Below, one piece after another: positions 8,227 to 14,485 of a stretch of 29,717 nt of DNA. A program made the translations under genes and the position numbers. The DNA lies in the NCBI GenBank assembly GCA_958436475.1, contig CAUBKG010000023.1, positions 1-29,717 of the forward strand, given 5' to 3'. Origin of the DNA: an uncultured Clostridia bacterium. Lineage in GTDB: Bacteria > Bacillota > Clostridia > Oscillospirales > Acutalibacteraceae. Numbering within the stretch: the first letter of the stretch is position 1; every line of letters begins with the position of its first letter. A model generated the notes under the pieces. The model was not told the DNA's origin, ran no database searches, and saw only the letters and a program-made list of their open reading frames with translations.

Positions 8227-8792
8227 AAGCGGCCTGTTTCCTTCTGGCGGCCGCGCTGCTTATTACCGTGTGCGTCCTCGGGTATCCGAGGGTCATGAAG
8301 GCCCTGTACCCGGTGAAATACGGCGAATTCGTCACGAAATACAGCCGCGAATACGATATCGACCCGCTCCTCGTTTACGCCATCATCAAAACCGAAAGCA
8401 ATTTTGACCCCGAGGCCGTCTCGAACGCCGGAGCACTGGGGCTGATGCAGATCACCCCTGAAACCTTCGACTGGGCCAAAAACAAAATGGGTGACGCCGC
8501 CCGCCCGGCAGACGATATCCTCGATCCCGAAACCAACATCCAATACGGCGTGTATATTTTTTCGTGCCATTTCAAAGAGTTTCAGAACCTGCGCCTCGCC
8601 GCCGCGGCCTACCACGCGGGCCGGGGAAACGTGAACCGCTGGCTGAAGGATACGCACTATTCGCCGGACGGCGAAAATCTCGCGGTGATCCCCATTTCCG
8701 AAACGGATAATTACGTGTATAAAATCGTGGAGAATTACGCGCGCTACAGCAAGCTTTACGGCGGCGACCCCGCCTTTGCCTATACCGATTGA
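8211..8792 (+). CDS. Membrane-anchored lytic transglycosylase (SLT domain)
   Basis: Predicted cell-surface muramidase that cleaves the MurNAc-GlcNAc bond with formation of 1,6-anhydroMurNAc. The 193-residue protein has an N-terminal membrane anchor (about 6-24) and then an SLT/goose-lysozyme-type domain. The catalytic Glu is in AIIKTESNFDP (E62), followed by the family motifs NAGALGLMQITPET and LAAAAYHAGRGNVNRWL. ATG 8211 follows AAAGGGGG and overlaps the end of the Sua5-CoaE gene by 16 bases, which implies coupled translation. It resembles the short SLT proteins found beside coaE in other clostridia. A spore or cell-wall remodelling role is possible but not shown by the sequence. Confidence 0.9.
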   Translation: MRKTVKAACFLLAAALLITVCVLGYPRVMKALYPVKYGEFVTKYSREYDIDPLLVYAIIKTESNFDPEAVSNAGALGLMQITPETFDWAKNKMGDAARPADDILDPETNIQYGVYIFSCHFKEFQNLRLAAAAYHAGRGNVNRWLKDTHYSPDGENLAVIPISETDNYVYKIVENYARYSKLYGGDPAFAYTD

Positions 8793-8877
8793 AGCCCCGC
8801 GGCTTTTCTCCCCCGTGCATACCATCCGGCGCGGCTGGGTTTCGCCGTGCCGTTTACAGAAAGGAAGGACCCTTTAT

Positions 8878-10281
8878 ATGAATGAACAGCAAAAAACACC
8901 GGCAGAGAAGCTCGCCGAACAGCTTCTGCTGAAAAACAAGAACGGCTGGTTCCGCGTTTCTCCCGAGGAAGAAGCCGAAATTTTTCGCTTTGCCGAGGGC
9001 TACCGCGCGTTTTTGGACGCATCCAAAACTGAGCGCGAGGCGGTAAAAAGCACTCTGGCCGCGGCCGAGGCGAAGGGCTTCGTGCCCTTTTCCCCCTCTG
9101 CGAGGCCGAAGGCGGGGGATAAGGTTTACGTCAACAACCGGGGCAAGGCGGTGCTTCTCGCAAAAATCGGCCGCCGGCCCGTTTCGGAGGGCGTGCGCAT
9201 CGTCGCCGCCCATATCGACTCCCCCCGCCTCGATTTCAAGCCCAACCCGCTTTACGAGGATTCGGAGCTCGCCTATATCAAAACCCATTATTACGGCGGC
9301 ATCAAAAAGTACCAGTGGCCCACCGTCCCGCTGGCGCTCCACGGCGTTGTGGTGCGGGGAGACGGCTCCACGGTGGAAATCCGCATCGGCGAAGACCCCG
9401 GCGACCCGCAGTTCGTGGTGAACGACCTGCTTCCCCATCTCGCTACCGAGCAGGTCAAGCGGCCGATGAACGAAGCCATTGCGGGAGAGGATCTCAACAT
9501 CCTCGTGGGCAGCCGCCCGTTTGCAGACGATAAGGCTTCCGAAGCGGTCAAGCTCCACATCATGAAGCTCCTGAACGAGAAATACGGCATCGTCGAAGGC
9601 GATTTTATCAGCGCCGAGCTGGAGGCCGTGCCCGCGTGCCACGCCGTGGATATCGGCTTCGACCGCTCGATGGTCGGCGGCTACGGGCATGACGACCGCG
9701 TGTGCGCCTACCCGGCGTTTATGTCGCTCCTCGAAAGCGGAACGCCGGAATACACCGCCGTCTGCGTGCTGGCGGATAAGGAGGAGATCGGGAGCGAAGG
9801 CAACACCGGCCTGCAGTCCTCCTATCTCAAGGACTTTATTTACGCGCTCGGCCGCTTAAACGGGGTGGACGGCTACGACGTCCTCTCCCGCTCCATGTGT
9901 CTCTCGGCCGATGTGAACGCCGGCTTCGACCCCAATTTCCCGAGCGTTTACGAAAAACGAAACAGCTGCCTCGTGAATTACGGCGTGGTCATCACGAAAT
10001 ACACCGGCTCCCGCGGCAAATCCGGCACGAGCGATGCTTCCGCCGAATACATGGGCTATATCCGCAGGCTCTTGAACAGCGCGGGCGTGGTCTGGCAGAC
10101 CGGCTCGCTCGGCGCGGTGGATAAGGGCGGCGGAGGAACGGTGGCCATGTATATCGCCAACATGAACGTGGACACGGTAGACCTCGGCGTGCCCGTCCTT
10201 TCCATGCATGCGCCCTTCGAAACCATTTCGAAGCTCGATCTGTATATGGCCTACCGCGCGTTCTGCGAATTTATAAAATAA
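8878..10281 (+). CDS. M18 family metallo-aminopeptidase
   Basis: Cytoplasmic zinc aminopeptidase that removes N-terminal residues, typically acidic or hydrophobic ones depending on subfamily. The 467-residue protein shows the M18 pattern: first zinc His in AAHIDSPRLDFKP (H112), bridging Asp region GGYGHDDRVCAY (about 267-278), catalytic Glu pair in DKEEIGSEGNTG (302-303), SADVNAGFDPNFPSVYEKRN, and the C-terminal zinc His in VPVLSMHAPFETISK. ATG 8878 follows GAAAGGAAGG; the in-frame extension upstream has no family similarity. It is the last gene of the operon starting at DUF951 and is followed by a strong terminator. The substrate subclass is uncertain. Confidence 0.93.
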   Translation: MNEQQKTPAEKLAEQLLLKNKNGWFRVSPEEEAEIFRFAEGYRAFLDASKTEREAVKSTLAAAEAKGFVPFSPSARPKAGDKVYVNNRGKAVLLAKIGRRPVSEGVRIVAAHIDSPRLDFKPNPLYEDSELAYIKTHYYGGIKKYQWPTVPLALHGVVVRGDGSTVEIRIGEDPGDPQFVVNDLLPHLATEQVKRPMNEAIAGEDLNILVGSRPFADDKASEAVKLHIMKLLNEKYGIVEGDFISAELEAVPACHAVDIGFDRSMVGGYGHDDRVCAYPAFMSLLESGTPEYTAVCVLADKEEIGSEGNTGLQSSYLKDFIYALGRLNGVDGYDVLSRSMCLSADVNAGFDPNFPSVYEKRNSCLVNYGVVITKYTGSRGKSGTSDASAEYMGYIRRLLNSAGVVWQTGSLGAVDKGGGGTVAMYIANMNVDTVDLGVPVLSMHAPFETISKLDLYMAYRAFCEFIK

Positions 10282-10289
10282 AAAGCTTC

Positions 10290-10331
10290 TGCCGTCCGGA
10301 GAATTTTCTTCCGGACGGCATTTTCTTTTTT
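10290..10331 (+). terminator. Terminator after the M18 aminopeptidase gene
   Basis: An 11-bp perfect stem, TGCCGTCCGGA (10290-10300) with TCCGGACGGCA (10310-10320), is followed by TTTTCTTTTTT. It begins 9 bases after the stop codon. Confidence 0.9.
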
Positions 10332-10334
10332 GGT

Positions 10335-10375
10335 AAAGGAAAAGAGGCAGGAAGCAAAGCGCTTCCTGCCTCTTT
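10335..10375 (-). terminator. Terminator of the minus-strand Cys-rich micropeptide gene
   Basis: A 15-bp perfect stem, AAAGAGGCAGGAAGC (10341-10355) with GCTTCCTGCCTCTTT (10361-10375) and a 5-base loop. Read on the minus strand, it is followed by TTCCTTTACC, a usable U-rich tail. It lies about 40 bases after the stop of the 10414-10539 gene and converges with the terminator at 10290-10331. Confidence 0.7.
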
Positions 10376-10413
10376 CGGGAGTTCAATATCCCGTGAGAAA
10401 CAAACTGCGAGGA

Positions 10414-10539
10414 TTAATCGCAGCAGCCACAACCACAACCGCTACGGTCATTGTTGTTACAGCAGCAGCAAATGATGATGATTAAAAGGATGATCCAGGT
10501 GCAATCATTGCCGCCTCCGAAGAAGCTGTTACCACACAT
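10414..10539 (-). CDS. 41-residue Cys-rich membrane micropeptide
   Basis: A short open frame in the gap between two plus-strand genes. The start ATG (10539-10537) is 8 bases behind a near-perfect site GGAAAGGAGG (complement of 10548-10557). The product begins MCGNSFFGGGNDC, continues with a hydrophobic run TWIILLIIII (14-23), then four consecutive Cys (24-27), NNNDRSG, and a tail with Cys at 35, 37, 39 and 40. That is 10 Cys in 41 residues. It resembles the tiny Gly/Cys-rich proteins of clostridia sometimes annotated as 'chorion class high-cysteine' and linked to spore or envelope layers; this comparison is from memory and unverified. The gene has its own terminator (10335-10375) and a possible sigma-K-like promoter upstream. 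Confidence 0.75.
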   Translation of the reverse strand: MCGNSFFGGGNDCTWIILLIIIICCCCNNNDRSGCGCGCCD

Positions 10540-10569
10540 GTCGTTTTCCTCCTTTCCTGCCTTCATTCA

Positions 10570-10597
10570 CATACTATGGAGGTCCCCGGGAATGTGT
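10570..10597 (-). promoter_or_regulatory. Possible sporulation (sigma-K-like) promoter of the micropeptide gene
   Basis: On the minus strand, AC (complement of 10597-10596), a 17-base gap and CATAGTATG (complement of 10578-10570) resemble the Bacillus sigma-K pattern AC-N16/17-CATANNNTA with one mismatch. No good sigma-A promoter is apparent in the same interval. The match is short and could be chance. Confidence 0.35.
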
Positions 10598-10626
10598 TAC
10601 GGAATTTTTTTCGGCGCGGGGGCCTA

Positions 10627-10655
10627 TAGACAAAGCCTGTTGTTTGTTGTATAAT
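10627..10655 (+). promoter_or_regulatory. Promoter of the parvulin-like lipoprotein gene
   Basis: The -35 box is TAGACA (10627-10632) and the -10 box is a consensus TATAAT (10650-10655), with a 17-base spacer. The gene starts about 40 bases downstream. Confidence 0.75.
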
Positions 10656-10695
10656 TCAAAAGATATTGCACGACCTTTTAAGGAGGATTTCACTC

Positions 10696-11892
10696 ATGTC
10701 TAAAATGAAAAAGACCCTGGCCGTTCTGCTCGCGGCTGCCCTGCTTCTCACCTGCTCCGCGTGCTCCTTCGGCGAAGATACCCGCATCGCCATGACCATC
10801 GGCGATACCGATATTCCTGCCGGCCTCTACACCCTCTTCATGATCGACGCCCAGCAGGAAGCCATCAATAAGATCAACGAGGCGGACTCCACGGATTCCG
10901 AAGACGCCACCGAAGCTTCCTCGGAGACGACGGAGGCCACCGAAGCCCCGGATTATTACTCCCTCAAGGTGGAAAACAAGGATTTCTCCGAGTGGGTGCA
11001 GGAAAAGGCCGTGGAATCCTGCAAAAAGTATGTTGCGGTGAACAACCTGTTCACCGAGCTTAGTCTCACCCTCACGGTGGACGACCAGCAGGTGCTGGAA
11101 TCGAGCGTCACGAATTACTGGGAGCCGCAGAAGGACAAGCTCCAGAAGGCCGGCGTGAGTGAAGACTCTTTCCGCTTATATACCGAGTACGGACTCAAGC
11201 AGAACGCCATTTTCAACGCATACTACGGCGAGGGCGGCTCCCGCGAGGTGCCGGAAAACGATATCCTCACCGGCCTCATTGAAAATTTCGCTACCGTAAA
11301 GGCCCTTTCCGTCGGCAAAACCAACACCTCCACCGGCGAAGCCTATGACAGCGACGTGGTTGCAAAGCTGAAGTCCCTGTGCGATACCTGCTCCCAGCGC
11401 CTCAACAACGGCGAAGCGTTTGACGATGTGAAAGCCTATTTCGACGCCCAGGTAACCCTCATCACCACCGGCGTGGAGCCCACCACCGCGGCGGCCACCG
11501 AGCCCGCCACCGGCACGGAAGATACCACCGGTACTACGGAAAGCACGACCCAGGGCACCACAGAATACGATTCGAGCGTTATCGTGGTTTCGAAGGAATC
11601 TATTGAAAGCGGCGGGAATACGGCAAAGCTCATCTCCGCGGTGTTCGACAGCGAGGTCAATAAAGCCTCGGTCGTGGAGCTCGATTCCGAGATGCATGTC
11701 ATCATCCGCGTGGGCGATATCTCCAACAACCCCTATTATGTGAAGACCTATTCGAATAACGTCCTCCAGCTGCTCAAAAGCGACGAAATGAACGCGGAGT
11801 TCGATTCCCTTGCGGGCAGCCTCAAGGAGACCCTCAACGATAAGGCCATCAAGCGCTATCCGGTCAAGAAGCTGGAGGGCTTCCGCTCCTAA
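10696..11892 (+). CDS. Lipoprotein related to SurA/PrsA foldases, with a degenerate parvulin-like domain
   Basis: A 398-residue exported lipoprotein: basic start MSKMKK, hydrophobic core, and a lipobox region LLTCSAC with the candidate lipid Cys at 20 or 23. The N-terminal part after a Ser/Thr/Glu-rich stretch (about 58-82) is helical and SurA_N-like. The second half follows the layout of a parvulin-type isomerase: a strand near VKALSVG, helices with RLNNGEAFDDVKAYFD, and a closing strand EMHVIIRVGD. The usual first catalytic His is missing, and a Thr/Glu-rich insert of roughly 30 residues interrupts the domain. It may act as a chaperone without isomerase activity. ATG 10696 follows AAGGAGGA. 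The gene is probably monocistronic, because the next gene has its own promoter. Confidence 0.65.
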   Translation: MSKMKKTLAVLLAAALLLTCSACSFGEDTRIAMTIGDTDIPAGLYTLFMIDAQQEAINKINEADSTDSEDATEASSETTEATEAPDYYSLKVENKDFSEWVQEKAVESCKKYVAVNNLFTELSLTLTVDDQQVLESSVTNYWEPQKDKLQKAGVSEDSFRLYTEYGLKQNAIFNAYYGEGGSREVPENDILTGLIENFATVKALSVGKTNTSTGEAYDSDVVAKLKSLCDTCSQRLNNGEAFDDVKAYFDAQVTLITTGVEPTTAAATEPATGTEDTTGTTESTTQGTTEYDSSVIVVSKESIESGGNTAKLISAVFDSEVNKASVVELDSEMHVIIRVGDISNNPYYVKTYSNNVLQLLKSDEMNAEFDSLAGSLKETLNDKAIKRYPVKKLEGFRS

Positions 11893-11910
11893 GCTTCCAA
11901 TATTTTTGCA

Positions 11911-11940
11911 TTGCCCTTCCCCTTTTCCCTGCCTTACAAT
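11911..11940 (+). promoter_or_regulatory. Promoter of the small membrane protein gene at 11973
   Basis: The -35 box TTGCCC (11911-11916) and -10 box TACAAT (11935-11940) are separated by 18 bases. This is the same pair and spacing as at 5025-5054. Confidence 0.65.
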
Positions 11941-11972
11941 AAAGGCGATAACAGCACGGGGAGGAATCAGGC

Positions 11973-12233
11973 ATGAAAAGGCACTGGAACGCGTTCACCG
12001 AGCAGGTGGGCCGCATGGACCGGCGCGCCAAGCGCCTGCTGGTGGTAAGCCTGGCGCTCGGAGCCGCTTTGCTGCTGGCCGCGGGCGCGGGGCTCCTGCT
12101 GAACAGCGCGACCGGCAGGGCCGGTTACCTCCTCTTTTCGGAGGACGCCGCAAGCGCCGCCCCGTATGTGCTGATGTGCGGCGTGGTCTTCTCCTTCGTG
12201 TGGGATATCGTATTCCAGCACGATCATCTTTAA
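11973..12233 (+). CDS. Small two-helix membrane protein, unknown function
   Basis: An 86-residue protein that I do not recognise. A basic N-terminal segment (MKRHWNAF..RMDRRAKR) is followed by a long hydrophobic helix (about 22-44), a short loop, and a second helix (about 62-80) ending WDIVFQHDHL. The charge pattern predicts both ends inside. It has its own promoter, an ATG at 11973 behind GGGGAGGA, and a 16-bp-stem terminator directly downstream, so it appears to be an independent, real gene. Confidence 0.7.
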   Translation: MKRHWNAFTEQVGRMDRRAKRLLVVSLALGAALLLAAGAGLLLNSATGRAGYLLFSEDAASAAPYVLMCGVVFSFVWDIVFQHDHL

Positions 12234-12254
12234 AAAGCAGAAACGGAGTAATAT

Positions 12255-12293
12255 AAAAGCAGCAGGCTTTCGAGGAAAGCCTGCTGCTTTTTG
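12255..12293 (+). terminator. Terminator after the small membrane protein gene
   Basis: A 16-bp perfect stem, AAAAGCAGCAGGCTTT (12255-12270) with its complement at 12276-12291 and loop CGAGG. The 3' arm ends in the T-run. Confidence 0.9.
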
Positions 12294-12329
12294 TCGGCTT
12301 CATCGCAGGGGGCGGCAACATTGTTTTCG

Positions 12330-12416
12330 GCTGGCGGCCGGTGGCCGCCCCTACGCCAAAGCCAAGTGCGGCTCGCTTTCCAGTGCCGCCGTAGGGGCGC
12401 TCATTGGGCGCCCGGT
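12330..12416. repeat. Inverted pair of REP-like palindromic repeats
   Basis: Two related units face each other. Unit A (12330-12357) holds the hairpin GGCGGCC/GGCCGCC next to CCCCTACG. Unit B (12388-12416) holds CGTAGGGGCG with the hairpin GGGCGC/GCGCCC. Read in the same direction, both follow GTAGGGGCGnnCA..GG.CGCC. GTAGGGGCG-type palindromes recur between genes in many clostridial genomes, in my recollection. The pair fills the gap between a terminator and the next promoter. Confidence 0.6.
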
Positions 12417-12474
12417 GTTCCCCACTTGGTTTATGGAACCAATTTGGGTGCGGTTTTTTGCGGCCATCCCCGTA

Positions 12475-12503
12475 TTGCGCTTTGCGCGCCGTTTTGATAT
12501 AAT
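12475..12503 (+). promoter_or_regulatory. Promoter of the dCMP deaminase gene
   Basis: The -35 box TTGCGC (12475-12480) and the consensus -10 TATAAT (12498-12503) are separated by 17 bases. Confidence 0.7.
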
Positions 12504-12546
12504 TTGGGAAAGAGCCCCAGAAGGGCCTCGAAAAGGAGGTTTTCCC

Positions 12547-13026
12547 TTGAAACGTACCGATTATATCCGGTGGGACGAATACTTCATGGGCATTGCCCTG
12601 CTTTCCGCCCAGCGCAGCAAAGACGGCGGCACCCAGGTGGGCGCCTGCATCGTGAGCCCGGAAAATAAAATCCTCTCCGTAGGCTACAACGGGATGCCCT
12701 CCGGCTGCTCGGACGACGAGCTCCCCTGGGAGCGCGAAGGCGCCATGCTCGAAACGAAATACGCTTACGTCTGCCACGCCGAGCTCAACGCCATTCTGAA
12801 TTACCCCGGCTCCGGGCTGCGGGGCAGCCGCATTTACTGCACGCTGTTCCCCTGCAACGAATGCGCCAAGGCGGTCATCCAGAGCGGCATCCGGGAGGTT
12901 GTGTACCTTTCCGATAAATACGCGGAAACAGACGCCGTGAAGGCCTCCAAGCGCCTGTTTGAAATGGCGGGGGTCAAAATGACGCCCTATACCCCGGGCG
13001 GCAAGCGGGTCACGCTCGAGCTGTAA
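12547..13026 (+). CDS. dCMP deaminase (ComEB-like)
   Basis: Zinc enzyme predicted to deaminate dCMP to dUMP, feeding dTMP synthesis. The 159-residue protein has the cytidine/dCMP deaminase zinc signature: CHAELNAIL (His77, catalytic Glu79) and FPCNECAK (Cys103 and Cys106). The family segments DGGTQVGACIV, GYNGMPSG and SDKYAETDAVKASKRLFEMAGV are also present. It starts with TTG 12547, 7 bases behind AAGGAGG; the longer frame upstream lies in repeat sequence and lacks similarity. It has its own promoter and terminator. In Bacillus the orthologue is comEB within a competence operon, but no competence genes are adjacent here. Confidence 0.92.
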   Translation: MKRTDYIRWDEYFMGIALLSAQRSKDGGTQVGACIVSPENKILSVGYNGMPSGCSDDELPWEREGAMLETKYAYVCHAELNAILNYPGSGLRGSRIYCTLFPCNECAKAVIQSGIREVVYLSDKYAETDAVKASKRLFEMAGVKMTPYTPGGKRVTLEL

Positions 13027-13135
13027 GGGCCCCGGGGGAAACGCTTGATTCCCCTCGTGATAAAAAAGAGGAAATCGGAGCGCCAAACAACGGATGCGCC
13101 CGGCAGGGCCTTGCACCGCTTCTGACATTCTAAGA

Positions 13136-13169
13136 AAGCCCCCGCGCCAATCGGCGCGGAGGCTTTTTC
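13136..13169. terminator. Bidirectional terminator between dCMP deaminase and the minus-strand cassette
   Basis: The stem AAGCC-c-CCGCGCC pairs with GGCGCGG-a-GGCTT around loop AATC, with T-runs on both strands (CTTTTTCT on plus, CTTTCTT on minus). It can end both convergent transcripts. Confidence 0.8.
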
Positions 13170-13197
13170 TGCGATGCGATTTCATTCATCGCAAACT

Positions 13198-13222
13198 ATT
13201 TTGACACAATTTGTGTCAAAAT
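13198..13222. repeat. Perfect 25-base palindrome downstream of the cassette
   Basis: The arms ATTTTGACACAA (13198-13209) and TTGTGTCAAAAT (13211-13222) are exact complements around one central T. No T-tract follows on the minus strand, where the cassette is read, so it looks more like a protein-binding site or element boundary than a terminator. It lies 16 bases beyond the last cassette gene. Confidence 0.6.
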
Positions 13223-13237
13223 GCAATTTTTTGAATT

Positions 13238-13669
13238 TTATCTATCGGCAGATGCTTTCAGGCTTACCATTCGCACAAAAAATATAGAGGAGAAAAAAGT
13301 AAGCAACGGCTCCAATGTCCCGAATCCAAAGGGATACGCAAAAAAATAAAAAACATCATGCAGTGGAACAGCCCGCAGAATCGTATACTGAAGAGTCTGA
13401 TGAATGGAGAGAAGAAAAAAGACGAGAAATAGAATCAGAAAAAAAGGCGAAAGATGTTTTTTTTCTGCACTGCGGAAGGTTTGAAAAAGATAACGGCGCT
13501 GCACAAACACACCGAAAAGGAAAAGAAGCACCGCACGGATAAAATCCGCGCCGAAAGCTGGATGGGACAAGACAGCCGTCTTCTCATTCAGATAGAGATA
13601 GTTCAGAAGGCAGATGATTCCGGCCAAAACGAGAATATCCGGAAGTATCGCCAAACGCTTTTTTATCAT
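13238..13669 (-). CDS. Small polytopic membrane protein, unknown function (cassette gene 3)
   Basis: A 143-residue, very hydrophobic protein that I do not recognise. About four membrane segments are visible (10-27, 43-57, 73-90 and 104-132), with basic loops VQRRYLFQTFRSAEKKH between segments 2 and 3, and aromatic-rich helices (FYFFAYPFGFG). The ATG start is behind AAGGGAG. It is the last gene of the AT-rich minus-strand cassette, 23 bases after the stop of the secreted-protein gene, so it is probably co-transcribed. It could anchor, export or protect against the two secreted products; this is inference from position only. Confidence 0.6.
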   Translation of the reverse strand: MIKKRLAILPDILVLAGIICLLNYLYLNEKTAVLSHPAFGADFIRAVLLFLFGVFVQRRYLFQTFRSAEKKHLSPFFLILFLVFFLLSIHQTLQYTILRAVPLHDVFYFFAYPFGFGTLEPLLTFFSSIFFVRMVSLKASADR

Positions 13670-13692
13670 GATAGCTTTCTCCCTTCATAAGA

Positions 13693-14481
13693 CTACCATC
13701 CAAAATCCAAGCAGACTTGAACCTGAATGCCTCTTGTTCCGGTCACTTCACAGACCACACCTGCGGTGTGAGGACGATAAACAGTAGTTCCCGTTGGCAT
13801 AAGGCAGGGGGAGCTGCTATAGAAAGTTTCACCTAAGACACCATTTTTATAAAATTCTCCATTCTTGTAGATTGCACCAGTAGCATTGTAGTAAATTTTG
13901 GTCTGGGTAACGCGGATGCCGGAAGATCCTGTGCAATAGCTCTCCGCATATGCGCGAGATAAGTGCAAGTAATCATTATAATTGCTATAGCTTACCCGAA
14001 GAGAAACTTTGATACTGAAGGAACCGTCCCATGCTTCATCGGTCTTATTAAGCAGACTTGACGCTGACAGGCGCAGCATATTGACAGATTGGGGATCCGC
14101 ATCCATGTAGCTTACCTTAAGCTCTACATCTGTAGATAAGGATTCTTCCTGATCAGAAGAAGAGGAGAGGTGTAAAGCCTGAACAGAAGTTTTGCCAGAT
14201 TTTTTTTCCGTTTTAACCTTGAGGATTTGATCGTCTGTCTGGATTATAACACCGCTGTCCAAGGCTTCCAGAGAAACGGCCTGACCATTCAATTGTACAT
14301 AACTCATGGCTTCGATATCGCTGGAAGAAACCTGTAGATTATCGCTGATATTCAAGGCGCTGTTATAGTCAGTTGATAGATCTGGGCCGGCGGCGGCATC
14401 ATTGGCCCATACTATATTTGACATAAAGCTAAAAATAAAGACCACTGCAAATAGGATGGATGTTTTACGAAAAATTTTCAT
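13693..14481 (-). CDS. Secreted protein with four C-terminal Cys, unknown function (cassette gene 2)
   Basis: A 262-residue protein with a signal peptide (MKIFRKTS, hydrophobic core, likely cleavage after VWA at residue 26). I do not recognise the mature part. Residues 28-150 are Ser/Asp-rich and predicted mostly extended. The C-terminal 110 residues are rich in Tyr, Gly and Ser with a beta-like pattern. They contain the only Cys residues of the mature protein (183, 226, 244 and 257), which could form two disulfides. ATG 14481 is behind AAGGAG. The gap to the upstream gene is 4 bases, so the two are tightly coupled. Base composition is clearly more AT-rich than the flanking core genes. Confidence 0.6.
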   Translation of the reverse strand: MKIFRKTSILFAVVFIFSFMSNIVWANDAAAGPDLSTDYNSALNISDNLQVSSSDIEAMSYVQLNGQAVSLEALDSGVIIQTDDQILKVKTEKKSGKTSVQALHLSSSSDQEESLSTDVELKVSYMDADPQSVNMLRLSASSLLNKTDEAWDGSFSIKVSLRVSYSNYNDYLHLSRAYAESYCTGSSGIRVTQTKIYYNATGAIYKNGEFYKNGVLGETFYSSSPCLMPTGTTVYRPHTAGVVCEVTGTRGIQVQVCLDFGW

Positions 14482-14485
14482 GTTT

